Assembly (NCBI GenBank): GCA_051453625.1
Contig: JBOZIK010000001.1
Span: 82,609,564-82,673,563 of the forward strand
Source: Welwitschia mirabilis
Taxonomy: Eukaryota > Gnetophyta > Gnetopsida > Welwitschiales
Length of the DNA: 64,000 nucleotides
Reading direction: 5' to 3'
In this document: one piece after another, positions 44,461 through 54,773 of the stretch
How positions within the stretch are numbered: the stretch's first letter is position 1
Layout: the number at the start of each line of letters is the position of its first letter
Notes under the pieces: generated by a model
Told to the model about the DNA's origin: nothing
What the model saw: only the letters and a program-made list of their open reading frames with translations
Database searches by the model: none
Translations under genes and position numbers: made by a program

Positions 44461-46084
44461 TCCATAGCTTAGAGTACTTTGGGTTTTATTACAAAAGTCT
44501 CTAGAATAGTAAGCTTATGTTAACATTTTACATTAATGTTTTGAGATGTTGGTAAAATGTTGGATTAGTGTTAAGCATATCAAGAAAAGGATTAGCTAGT
44601 TTCTTATCGGTTTATTATGAAGAATTTTTCTTTTTACTTTTCTTAGGACAAGGGAAGTTGTAATTTTCTAATATTTTTATGTACTTTTCCTTTTCTTCAT
44701 ATTTAGTGCCATTTTTAGAGGTTGATATTTTATAAGGAGGATGGTTTGCTTCATGCCCACTTCATGTTACAACCTTACAATCTTTTTTGACTTTAGTAGA
44801 ATTCAGTAGAGGTTTATTGCTAATGATCCTTATGGTCTTTAGTTTGCTAACATTATTTTTTGAAGGAAACTTACTAAGTTTTCAATGTTGGAGTTTGTCT
44901 TTTCTTATGATTTCCTACATTTATCTATAGAATTTCTAAGTGAATAATTTTGATGTTATAAGTTTAATGAACTTGATTGAAAGTTTGAATTTTCAAATCG
45001 ATTTTTGAAAGGTTAAAAATTGGTTCAAAAATTTTTGAATTTATTGTTAAAGGTTGAGGAATTAGATTGTGTATTTATGTTGGGCTGTGATTGGGTTTGA
45101 TTCTGAATTTGATTATAGAAGTTTGAAAATTTTTGATTAAAAGCATAAACTTCTTTATACATTTTCTTCTTATAAGTTGGTAATAGTGGATAATCCTTAG
45201 TTATGTGATATTTGTCCTTGCATAAATTACATGTTATTCAAACACTCTTTTTAATTACTAATTTTTCATCTAAAATCATCTTAGTATGTTTTTTCAAAGT
45301 TGTTTTAAAGTTTTTAATAGAATTTACAATGTTATCTTCTATTTTGTCTACCTAATTTTCTTGTTTTATTTATTTTAAATCTTTAATGATTTATCTTAAA
45401 GTACAATTATCTTTTGATGTTAACTAAGTTTAGCTTACCTCAACAAGTCTTTCTAATGTTTTTAAAGCATTTTATAATGTGAGTTTCATTAGGTTTCCAT
45501 CATAAGAGAAATATATGAGTTATTTTATTTGATTATTTAATCCACTGTAAAAGTAACTGATTATATTTTCTCATGTAAAATAATCTATTAAATTAAAAAG
45601 AATAGTTATAAATAAGCATTCATACATGGAAGCATCATCCTTATTTGGTTGTTATTGGAAATTAGTCACTTCTTTTTTCCTCTTCTTGATGGTTTCTTAA
45701 CTCATAATCTCTTAATAAAGACTCCTCAAAATTTATTTCAAATTTTTAGTCTATTGTCGAGCATAGTTCTTAACAAAATTTTTACCTTTCTTTTCAATGT
45801 AAATAGAAAAATGAACATATATGTATAATTTTTTTTTTTTCATTTCTAGACATAAGAAGCAATTGTTTGATGTCCATAATTTGTTGAGGGGGATTCTTAT
45901 TGTGTTTACTACTAAAGATAAGATAGGTATTTAAATTCTTTAGTATAACATCATATCCTAGGGATGAATCAAAAGGAGTTTGAATTTCCAATTTCTTATT
46001 GGCTATTAATTCCTTAAGGGTAAGATTCACATTAAGGTAAGGGGTTGAAGAACTAATGACCTGCTTTTGTTTTTTTAACAACAT
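44461..46084 (-). pseudogene. Ath-B gag remnant
   Basis: Reverse-strand Gag. Near 45195-45240 the zinc knuckle reads CNLCKDKYHITKDY, with three ligands kept and the last Cys changed to Tyr (G-to-A), followed by PLLPTYKKKM. At 45794-46084 the N-terminal part reads NLTLKELIANKKLEIQTPFD and NLNTYLIFSSKHNKNPPQQI. The middle (45260-45790) is frameshifted. It corresponds in order to the Ath-C gag. Confidence 0.82.
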
Positions 46085-46707
46085 TTAACATGTTACTAAA
46101 AAATATACTAATATGATATCAAATTGTAAAAAAATAAACTCAAAAGGGATATTATACACACCTAAGGATTGTGTACTAGAATTTATTTCAAATTCTAAAA
46201 ATCCTTCTATAATATTTTCTTATATTAACAACCTTTCTCTCTATTATTTCTTTCTTGAATTAATCATATCATCATATCCTTTAGATGGAAAATAATAATT
46301 GAAAAAATAGTCATTGCTGTGATTGTGGGGATGATATAGAGGATAATAAAAATAGAAAACAAAAATAAAAAATATAAAATTTATTATAATCAGAAAGCAG
46401 AGAGTAAAAAAGAGAGGCTGTCATCCACCTTATCATGGAAATGATAGAGAAGATTATAGTTATTTTACTATTGCTATAGAAACTACAAGAAAAATTCTCA
46501 AATAGAAAATATACTAGGAAATCTATATTTTCATTCCTAATGTCATCTAGATGATAGATTATTATTATAGACTATAAAAAATTTAAAAAATGCAAACAAA
46601 AAATATATAATTCATAAATATAAATATAATATCACTACAGATAAATATTTGAATTAAATTTGATTTACTCACCAAAATAATGATAATCCTTATACTCCTC
46701 GGCATCC
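46085..46707 (-). other. Ath-B leader with hairpin repeats
   Basis: Untranslated leader. It contains the hairpin TATCAT-GGAA-ATGATA (46431-46446) inside GTCATCC...GAAGATTAT flanks, and a 12-base perfect palindrome TCATCTAGATGA (46543-46554). The same words recur in the Ath-D leader and in Athila LTRs. Confidence 0.7.
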
Positions 46708-46727
46708 TTCCTTGGAAATGGTGCTAA
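46708..46727 (-). promoter_or_regulatory. Ath-B primer-binding site (tRNA-Asp type)
   Basis: Reverse-strand TTAGCACCATTTCCAAGGA starts two bases after the LTR end. It matches TTGGCGCCGTTTCCGGGGA with only transitions. Confidence 0.82.
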
Positions 46728-46729
46728 GA

Positions 46730-46956
46730 TGTTGTAATGCATATTTTTATAATCCTTTACATCTTAATGAATCCTATTAATTAAAAATATATATTTTGCA
46801 ATATATGAAACACTAGTATAAGTGAGAGTAACCCAAATATTGTAAACCCATTAAAGACATGTGAGAGAAGAAGGAGAATTGATTTTCAAAGAAAGTGTTA
46901 TATTCTAAACTTTAGAACAATGCAAGAAAGTAAACATGTTTATTAGCAAATTAATG
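46730..46956 (-). repeat. Ath-B: Athila 5' LTR, interrupted
   Basis: TGTTGTAATGCATATTTTT and the following 220 bases match the Ath-A LTR at 29039-29260 (GTAAACCCATTAAAGACATG and CAAAGAAAGTGTTATATTC). At 46957 the forward Ath-D LTR begins, so Ath-D is inserted in this LTR. The remainder would lie beyond the window. Confidence 0.82.
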
Positions 46957-47573
46957 TGATATCAAATTGTATGCATTTAATGGAGTATTATGAGCTATTT
47001 TGTAGAATATTTATATAGGATTAGATGTAATTCTAAGGATTATAAAGGATTGATCAAATATCTCAAAAATATACAATTCCTGAAATGATTAGAGGTATTT
47101 AAGGTATATTTTGATACACATAACTTTAGAAAAAAATCACTGATGAAAAAGGCTAGCTTCTCTTATGTTTAAAAGATAAAGAAACTTATCATTCCCTCTA
47201 TTGCCCCCATAATAGGTAGGATGATGATGATACTATAGGTGCCACATTTGATGCTGATATGAATTGGAGCTATAACTACTGAGTCATCCTTTATAAAGTG
47301 CTATGGACCCCATGGTCATCCCCATGACATGCACGCCAATGATTGTAATGTCTAATTCATTATCCCCTTGGTCATTCCAATGACATCTAGGATGATACTT
47401 ATATCCATCAGTCAATATTTATCCATTTATTTTCTATAATTAAGCATATTTTGTAGTTCCTTTTGTGTGTCATTTTTGATTTGTAAACTTATAAATTAGA
47501 CCCTCTTTTGACTCTTTTATCCATTTTCATTTGCACAAACATTCTTATGATAGGAGATCGAAGGGCTGGAGAT

Positions 47574-47673
47574 NNNNNNNNNNNNNNNNNNNNNNNNNNN
47601 NNNNNNNNNNNNNNNNNNNNNNNNNNNNNNNNNNNNNNNNNNNNNNNNNNNNNNNNNNNNNNNNNNNNNNNNN
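47574..47673. other. assembly gap, 100 N, with duplicated flanks
   Basis: CCATTTTCATTTGCACAAAC and the following 30 bases occur immediately before the gap (from 47521) and again just after it (from 47679). The gap appears to separate two copies of the same sequence. Confidence 0.92.
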
Positions 47674-47908
47674 TTCTCCATTTTCATTTGCACAAACATT
47701 CTTATGATAGGAGATCGAAGGGCTGAAAATCCATCTCGTGAGTTGTAGAAAGATGTTTCCTTAGTGAAGGGTTGTGCATCCTCCATTGAGTCTTGACTAT
47801 TTTGTAACCAACATGTTGGTTTTACTTTAATACAAAAACTTAGTTTAATTGTGTATTTATTTTTATTATATTTCCAGTATAATTTGTATTGTTCTTGATC
47901 CAGTGACA

Positions 47909-48008
47909 NNNNNNNNNNNNNNNNNNNNNNNNNNNNNNNNNNNNNNNNNNNNNNNNNNNNNNNNNNNNNNNNNNNNNNNNNNNNNNNNNNNNNNNNNNNN
48001 NNNNNNNN
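47909..48008. other. assembly gap, 100 N, with duplicated flanks
   Basis: TGTATTTATTTTTATTATAT through GTTCTTGATCCAGTGA occurs at 47850-47908 and again from 48009, with a few base differences. Confidence 0.92.
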
Positions 48009-48380
48009 TGTATTTATTTTTATTATATTTCCATTATGATTTGTATTGTTCTTGATCCAGTGATAAGTTTTATTGACAATATAGACCTTAAGGATAGCCT
48101 TTGTTAAGGCTAAAGGAAGTAGTTTTAGATTTATTTTGCATTGTGTTTAAATTTAGTTGAACTTGTATTGCATCACATATTTAATTTATTACATTAGTTC
48201 TTAAGTTTTATTAATGATATTATCTAAAAAGTAATTATCATTCTTGTCTCATAAGTCTTCAATAGTTACAACATTTAGGTTACTTCCACTTATATTAGAG
48301 TTTACATTTTGCAATATATATATTTTGATTAACTGAATTTTAAGTAAGATGTTTATTGCAAAGATATCCATCATAAGATC

Positions 48381-48398
48381 TTGGTGCCATTGCCAGAA
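48381..48398 (+). promoter_or_regulatory. Ath-D primer-binding site (tRNA-Asp type)
   Basis: TTGGTGCCATTGCCAGAA follows the LTR end by two bases. It matches the Athila primer site TTGGCGCCGTTGCCGGGG with C-to-T and G-to-A changes only. Confidence 0.85.
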
Positions 48399-49130
48399 AA
48401 GCTACTAAGGAGAATAAGGATTATTATCATTTGAGCAAGAAAATTAGATTTCCATTTGGTTATTTATCTATAGTGATGGTATATTTTTGATTAGAAACCA
48501 GAGCTTTTCTATTCATAGTTTTTAGTTTTTGTAGTTTGTAGTTTGTAGTAACAATTATCATCCTATCTATCATTTACATGATACTAGAAATAACAAAACT
48601 AGTTTTCTTAATTTTAATTCTATATGTAAGCTTTCTTTTATTTTCAGTTTTAGTAGTTAAATAAGTGTCATGTTATTCATAATTCCCATGATAAGGTGGA
48701 AGATAGCTCTATTTTTAGCTTTTATATTTTAGATTATAGTTTCCTATTAGTATAATAATATTTAATTTTCATTGTCTCCTGTGTCATATAGACAACTAGA
48801 AGAATAATAGTCTATGTGTCTTTTCAGCTTTCGATTTTCTTCTATGCTAAATTGTTGTTTTTTAGTTTTTGTTATCATCATCTGCTCTATCATTTCCATG
48901 ATAGTTAGGATAATTGTTAGTTATTTTTTATTTTATTTTCTATTATTTATTATTTATAGAATGCAATGATATGATCAATCTAGCAAAGAAGTATAAGAGA
49001 GAAAGGTTGTTAATAGAAGTTAACATCACAGAAGGACTGGTTGACTTTGAAAATGAATCGGAAAAATAATCTCCAATTGTATAAAATATTCCTTCTAAGT
49101 TTATTTTTTCTAAATATGATCTTGTTTAAA
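48399..49130 (+). other. Ath-D leader with hairpin repeats
   Basis: Untranslated leader. Hairpins TATCAT-TTAC-ATGATA (48568-48583) and CTATCAT-TTCC-ATGATAG (48887-48904) lie in near-identical contexts (ATCATC before, TAGGAT or TACTAG after). A third degenerate copy lies near 48670. GTAGTTT is repeated around 48530-48550. Confidence 0.72.
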
Positions 49131-50590
49131 AAACCTTGTAGAAGACAATTTATAAGAATAAGCTAGTAATTTTACAATGTTAAGTACTACACAAAAATAA
49201 AATTAACTCATAGTATTCTCAAATCCTATCTTAGTGTGAACATCATCCTTTGGAAATAAATACCAAATATAAAATAAGAAATTTGAATCCCTTTTAATTT
49301 ACCATTAAAAGATGATATTAAGTTAAAGAACCTAAATTCCTATCCAATCTTTAGTGACGAATACAATGAGGATCCCCTCCAACACATTGTAGATATAGAA
49401 TAGTTAGTTCTTACCCTTAGGAAGGGAAAGAAAAAGATTACTGATTGAACATACATGGTTATTTTTCCCATGATTTAAAAAAAGAGAGTAAAAATTTAGC
49501 TAAAAACTATAATCCAGAGAAGTTTAAAGTCTTAAAATCAAGTCCAAAAAGCCTTCATTAAAAGATTTATGAGTGAGGCACTATTAGAAAAAGGAAAAAG
49601 AAAGTGATAAACTTTCAATAGAAATCAAATGAGGATTATAATTTCACATATAAACTATTCTTCATTATCATTTACTCTAATCTAGTAGAAACTTTTACAT
49701 AAGAAGAACTAGATAACTATTTTTATAGTGGGTTGAAACAACAAATAAAACAACTTTTAAGCTTCTCTTATGATGAAAACCTTATGAACCTCATACTTAA
49801 ATACACTTGAAAAACATTAGACGAACTTATGGAGGTAAGTCAAACTTAGCTAACATCAAGAGAAAACCTCACTATAAGATAACTCATTAAAGATTTGAAA
49901 GAGGTTAAACAAGAAAAGAGGTAGCAGACAACCCTATTAATCTGATTAAAGACTTTACAACAACTTTGAAGAAGTATACTGAAATAATTTTAAATGCCAA
50001 GTTAATAACTGAGAAGAATGTTATGCCATCATGTGAATTATGTGAGGATAATTATTACATTACTAAGGATTATCCACTTTTACCAACCTATAAAGAGAAA
50101 ATACATGAATAAGTTTCTACTTTCAATCAAAAATTTCCAAACTTTAGAAATTAAAATCAGGTAGAACCTAGGTTAAATATACAAAGCTTTGACAACAAGT
50201 TCAAAAATTTTCAAAATAATCTTCAATCTTTTAAAAATCAATTCAAAAATTTAAACTTTTAATGAAGTTCATTACAATTTTAACATTCAAATAATTAAAT
50301 TACAAACTTTATAGATGAACTTAGGAAATCACAAAAATAGATGAAATCTATCTTATAAAAGATAAATATTAAACTTAATAACTTAGTAGATACCCTTCAG
50401 CAAATAATGTTAACAAACCAAAGATAACAAGAATTATTAGCAATACAACTTCTACCAACTTCTAATGAAATAAGAAGATATTATAAGGTTGTAAACACTA
50501 GAGATTATGAGGAAGAAGAGGACATCAAAATATTATAAATTATAACTTTTCTCTTCTTTGTAAAAGTAAATAAAGATTCTTCATAACAAT
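49131..50590 (+). pseudogene. Ath-D gag remnant
   Basis: Forward Gag. The N-terminal segment near 49250-49410 includes FSDEYNEDPLQHIVDIE, matching the Gag text of Ath-B and Ath-C. The central part near 49730-49830 reads LLSFSYDENLMNLILKYT. The zinc knuckle at 50032-50073 reads CELCEDNYYITKDY, so the His and the last Cys are both Tyr, and is followed by PLLPTYKEKI. Frameshifts and stops are frequent. Confidence 0.83.
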
Positions 50591-51290
50591 TAGAAAAGCA
50601 ACCAGATATTGCTTAGCTTGATAGACTTAATACTAATTTAACATTAAATGAACACCTCATAAACTTTATGAAAAATATGAGTATAAAAGTTACCTTTCTA
50701 AAAACATTTGCAAGAAAATCCAAGGTATGCGGAGCTATGGAAATACTTAACCAGAAGAAGATAAAAACAAGTTATTCCTAGCAAAGTTTTCTTAGCTCAA
50801 TTCCTTACAAACTTAGTGTTAATAAACCATAAAAAAATTTAAATATCTAGGGGAAATAATAGTAAGTGTTACATTAAAGGGAAATAAAAATATTAAGAGA
50901 TATTTAATCAACATGGGAATGACTATTAAGATCATGCCATTTTACATTTGTAAGAGATCTAGTTTAGAAGATGTAATAGATCCTACTTTGATTCCTTTAT
51001 AATTAGTGAATAGTTTGGTTAAGAAACCCTTAGGGATAATTAAAGATTTAGTGATATAAATTAAAGAGGAATAATACATGGTAGATGTGGTTGTCATAGA
51101 GGTCAAACATAATAGAGATTATCCATTACTTCTAAGATTATCCTTCTATGCAACAACTTACTACATTATTAACATAAGAATAGAGATGATTGTATGTCAT
51201 CTAAGAAACAAAAAGTTTTCAATTAGAGTATTTGACATAGCTAAGAAAGACTTAGGTAATGAATGAGACATAGATAATAAAATCAAATCA
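50591..51290 (+). pseudogene. Ath-D protease remnant
   Basis: Forward Athila protease. Text after the active site lies near 50915-50970 (GMTIKIMPFYICKRSSLED). LVNSLVKKPLGIIKDLVI follows near 51003-51056. The C-terminal half at 51078-51266 reads VDVVVIEVKHNRDYPLLLRL, where the conserved GRPF motif is now RLSF, and ends FSIRVFDIAKKDLGNE. The active-site box could not be read, so activity is assumed lost. Confidence 0.82.
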
Positions 51291-52200
51291 ACTTTCTTCC
51301 TTTAACATCATCTCTTTGAAGAAAGATGGATGATATCACATGAATCCATGCTTTATGATGATCCACTTGAGATTAAAAACTTAGAAGCCTTTAATACATC
51401 CAACTTTGGGCATGCCTTTTTAGATCAAAATGAAGAATAAATGGAACCCTTAGATTGTAAGGAAGTCTAACTGTTAAATGAAAATTGACACCTTAAGGGA
51501 GATTACCCACTACATGAATAAAAAATTTAAAATTTCATTTAAATCTAAAAGACATTCCTAGTGGACTAAAATATATTTTTCTCTATGATGATTAAAATAA
51601 AACTCTTATAATCAATGAAAATCTTTTACCTAAATAAGATTCAACATTAATATTCCTTTTGACTTCCAAAATTCATGCTTTTACTTGGTCTCATTGATAT
51701 TTATCTATCATTCCTCCCTCTATAGTTGAGCATAAAATCTATCTTGAGGAAATGCAAAACCTATTAGACAACCATAAAGAANNNNNNNNNNNNNNNNNNN
51801 NNNNNNNNNNNNNNNNNNNNNNNNNNNNNNNNNNNNNNNNNNNNNNNNNNNNNNNNNNNNNNNNNNNNNNNNNNNNNNNNNNNNNNNNNNNNNNNNNNNN
51901 NNNNNNNNNNNNNNNNNNNNNNNNNNNNNNNNNNNNNNNNNNNNNNNNNNNNNNNNNNNNNNNNNNNNNNNNNNNNNNNNNNNNNNNNNNNNNNNNNNNN
52001 NNNNNNNNNNNNNNNNNNNNNNNNNNNNNNNNNNNNNNNNNNNNNNNNNNNNNNNNNNNNNNNNNNNNNNNNNNNNNNNNNNNNNNNNNNNNNNNNNNNN
52101 NNNNNNTTTACTTGGTCTCATTGATATTTATCTATCATTCCTCCCTCTATAGTTGAGCATAAAATCTATCTTAAGGAAATGCAAAACCTATTAGACAACC
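51291..52200 (+). pseudogene. Ath-D protease-RT linker with a gap and duplicated flanks
   Basis: Linker text leading to reverse transcriptase ends in VEHKIYLEEMQNLLDNHKE, the Athila segment just before the RT. This text occurs twice, at 51680-51781 and 52107-52208, on either side of a 325-base N run (51782-52106). One copy alone restores a normal collinear Pol. Confidence 0.75.
51782..52106. other. assembly gap, 325 N, with duplicated flanks
   Basis: The 102 bases before the gap and the 102 bases after it are identical apart from about one base. See the Ath-D linker. Confidence 0.92.
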
Positions 52201-53060
52201 ATAAAGAAGATTAAATCTAGCACTTAAACAAGTAGTTAAAATTGAAATCATTAAGTTAATAAATGTTAGAATTATTTACACTATATCACATAGTGAATGG
52301 ATTAGTCCCTTGATTGTAGTATTAAAAAAGAATGGAAAATGGAGAGTTTGCATAGATTTTAGAAAACTAAATGAAGTCACAAAAAAATATCATTATCCTT
52401 TTTCCATTATTAACAAAATAATTGATAGAATTCAAGGATATTATTTCTATTTCTTTTAAATGGATATAGCAGTTATAACTAGGTTTGAAAAGCTAGTAAA
52501 GATCAAGTTAAAATCACTTTTACTTTATCATTTGGATGTCTGCATTTAGATGAATAACTTTGATTTATGTAATGCTCCTAGAACTTTTCAATGTGCTATG
52601 ATGAATGTCTTTTCAAACATGTTAGAGGATTCAATTGAAATATTTATAGATGACTTTTCTATTTTTGAAGAAACCTTTGATCAAATCTTAGAAATATTNN
52701 NNNNNNNNNNNNNNNNNNNNNNNNNNNNNNNNNNNNNNNNNNNNNNNNNNNNNNNNNNNNNNNNNNNNNNNNNNNNNNNNNNNNNNNNNNNNNNNNNNAA
52801 TGAGTTTTCAGTCTTTGGACAAACCTTTGATCAAATCTTAGAAATATTAGAAAAAGTCCTTAATAGATGCATAGAATGTGGTCTTTATTTAAGTTAGAAA
52901 AAACATTTCTTCTTAGTTAAAAGTGGAAATGTTCTAGGCCACTACATTTCTAAAAGAGGAATTATGATGGGTCCTAAGAAAGTTGATATCATTCAACACT
53001 TAACTCCTCTAATAAACATTAAAGAAACTCTAATCGTTTCTTAAACACTATGGTTTTTAT
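52201..53060 (+). pseudogene. Ath-D reverse transcriptase remnant
   Basis: Athila RT: VVLKKNGKWRVCIDFRKLNE near 52317-52376, then YHYPFSIINKIIDRIQGYY, and FDLCNAPRTFQCAMMNVFSN near 52559-52618. The catalytic box FIDDF is intact, with the two Asp codons at 52649-52654. The domain continues after a 100-N gap with QTFDQILEILEKVLNRCIEC and VLGHYISKRGI near 52930-52965. Frameshifts near 52460 and stops make it non-functional. FIDDFSIF and the CIExxL stretch are typical of the Athila lineage. Confidence 0.9.
52699..52798. other. assembly gap, 100 N, with partly duplicated flanks
   Basis: ACCTTTGATCAAATCTTAGA, continuing AATATT, ends at the gap and recurs after it at about 52821-52847. The preceding codons differ (FSIFEETFDQ before, FSVFGQTFDQ after). 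The two sides may come from different alleles or different copies. Confidence 0.92.
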
Positions 53061-53697
53061 CACTATTTTATATAGGATTATATTAAAATCTATAAATATC
53101 TATACTAATTACTAAAAAAGAAGCCAAATTTAATTGGAACACATCTTGTTAACTTACTTTCGATAAACTAAAACATAAACTTTCTTATGCTCCTATCATT
53201 AGAAGATCCAACTGGAAGAAAGATTTTAAGTTAATATGTGATGCTAGTAATTTTGCTATAGGTGGAATGCTTGGGAAGAAATATTAAAATAAGTTTAAAT
53301 TCATAACTTATCATAGTAAAACATTATCCAAAGATGAAAACAACTATTTAACTACTAAGAGATAAATGTTAGTCATAATCGTTTGCTTCAATAATTTTAG
53401 ACATTATTGTTTTAGCTTTTATATAAATATCTACATAGATCATGTGATTTTTAAATAACTAATGACTAAGAAAGAATCCATTACTAGGTTGATTAGCTAG
53501 ATCCTCTTAATATAAGAATTTAATCTCACCATCATAGATAAGACAGGAAGACATAATACTATAATAGAACACTTGTCATTCCTTACTTCTTTTTCTGATA
53601 ATCTTCCTATTAGTGATTCTTTTTCAAATGAACAATAATTTACAATATCTTTTATTCATCCCCCTCCATGGTATACTAATATCATCAACTATCTTAT
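53061..53697 (+). pseudogene. Ath-D RNase H remnant
   Basis: Forward RNase H: APIIRRSNWKKDFKLICDAS, then FAIGGMLGKKY near 53253-53285. FITYHSKTLSKDENNYLTTK lies near 53300-53358, a degraded YIDHVIFK segment near 53435-53455, and FNLTIIDKTGRHNTIIEHLS near 53520-53578. The closing text PPPWYTNIINYL ends at about 53697, where the Ath-E LTR starts. Two stops interrupt the domain. Integrase of Ath-D is not in the window. Confidence 0.87.
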
Positions 53698-54756
53698 TGT
53701 TATGGTGTGTATTTATGTAAAGTTATTTTTTTAGTTTAGTAAAATTTAGTTAATCACAAATATAAAGCAGAAATACAATACATTAATATAGCCAAGAGTG
53801 ACCTAAATGTTATAATTTATCAAAAGCCAAAGTACAAGCAAGAGTTGATTTTCATAAGAAAGTACTTTGTACTCTAACTATAGAAAATAACTTGCAATAT
53901 ATAAAAAGTAAAATGTAATACACTTATATAGAGATAATTTAGGAAGTGGAAATAACAATGCACCCAACCTAAACTAATCATGCATAACTTTGATAAAGGT
54001 GACCTTTATAACCTCTATCACTAAAAAAAATATTACTAGATCAGAAGCAGCATAAGCTATCAGGATAAAAAATAAACATGTATTTAAATCATAAAAAAAG
54101 TATTTTTGTATTAGAACCATATCCATGTTATAAAGTAGCTGCATTCTAATGAAGGAAACACCACCTAACACCAAGTAAAATATCTCTCTGCAACTATAAA
54201 GATGGATCTTTGGCCCTTCAATCTCCTATTATGAGAATTTCTAGTGCAAACAAAGATAAGCAAGAGTCTAAAATAATAATAATATTTATTAACACACAAG
54301 CACACAATAAGATAGATAGATAGACATGCTAAAAAAATTAGGTGAGTGTTTAGTGTAGAGTTACAATATTGTCATCTAGCTGGTCATTAAAATAATAAAG
54401 GAGATGATGCCATCTTATAAATAATTCACCTCAGCTACTAGATTCATTATAGTCAACATCCCTATTAGCATGAATTACTCTATCATCTGTCTAGTTGTTA
54501 GGACGATAAGATGAACGATGGCCTTTTACAAATATTTCATCAGTGCATTAGCCTCAAGGTTTTATAGGAAGTTATCTTAGAAATGTAAAGTAATAAAAAT
54601 TACTCAAAATGCTATAAATCATTATGGAGATTACATGTTTTCATCTCTTTCATCTCAACTCTCCATTATCATGAAAAATCAAGCATTTACCTATCTATTA
54701 ACCTACAAAATGACTCAAAATACCTTATCAAATATGTGTAAGTTGGTGGCATAACA
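53698..54756 (-). repeat. Ath-E: Athila 3' LTR
   Basis: Forward strand TGTTATGGTGTGTATTTATG to GGCATAACA, 1,059 bases, with a polypurine tract at its right. Its start matches the Ath-C subfamily (TGTTATGATGTGTATTTATG at 43396). It interrupts Ath-D directly after RNase H. Degenerate GTCATC hairpins lie near 54370 and 54482. Confidence 0.85.
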
Positions 54757-54773
54757 TAGTTCTTTACTTAGCC
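54757..54773 (-). promoter_or_regulatory. Ath-E polypurine tract
   Basis: Reverse-strand GGCTAAGTAAAGAACTA directly precedes the LTR start TGTTATGCC, in the same position as in the other Athila copies, but with the G run eroded. Confidence 0.7.

Larger units (their letters stand above)
46957..48378 (+). repeat. Ath-D: Athila 5' LTR (forward)
   Basis: Runs from TGATATCAAATTGTATGC to about CATCATAAGA, followed by a primer site. It is the reverse complement of the Ath-A and Ath-B LTRs (for example GGGTTGTGCATCCTCC near 47770 against GGAGGATGCACAACC near 29597). Two 100-base N runs (47574-47673, 47909-48008) lie inside, each flanked by duplicated sequence. Hairpins GTCAT-CCCC-ATGAC (47315-47328) and GTCATT-CC-AATGAC (47371-47384) occur. 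Confidence 0.83.

Noticed and set aside
36891-46956. Ath-B and Ath-C as a simple tandem pair of complete elements
   Set aside because: The Ath-C LTRs pair with each other, while the Ath-B pol stops exactly at the Ath-C 3' LTR and its gag side resumes after the Ath-C 5' LTR, which fits nesting better.
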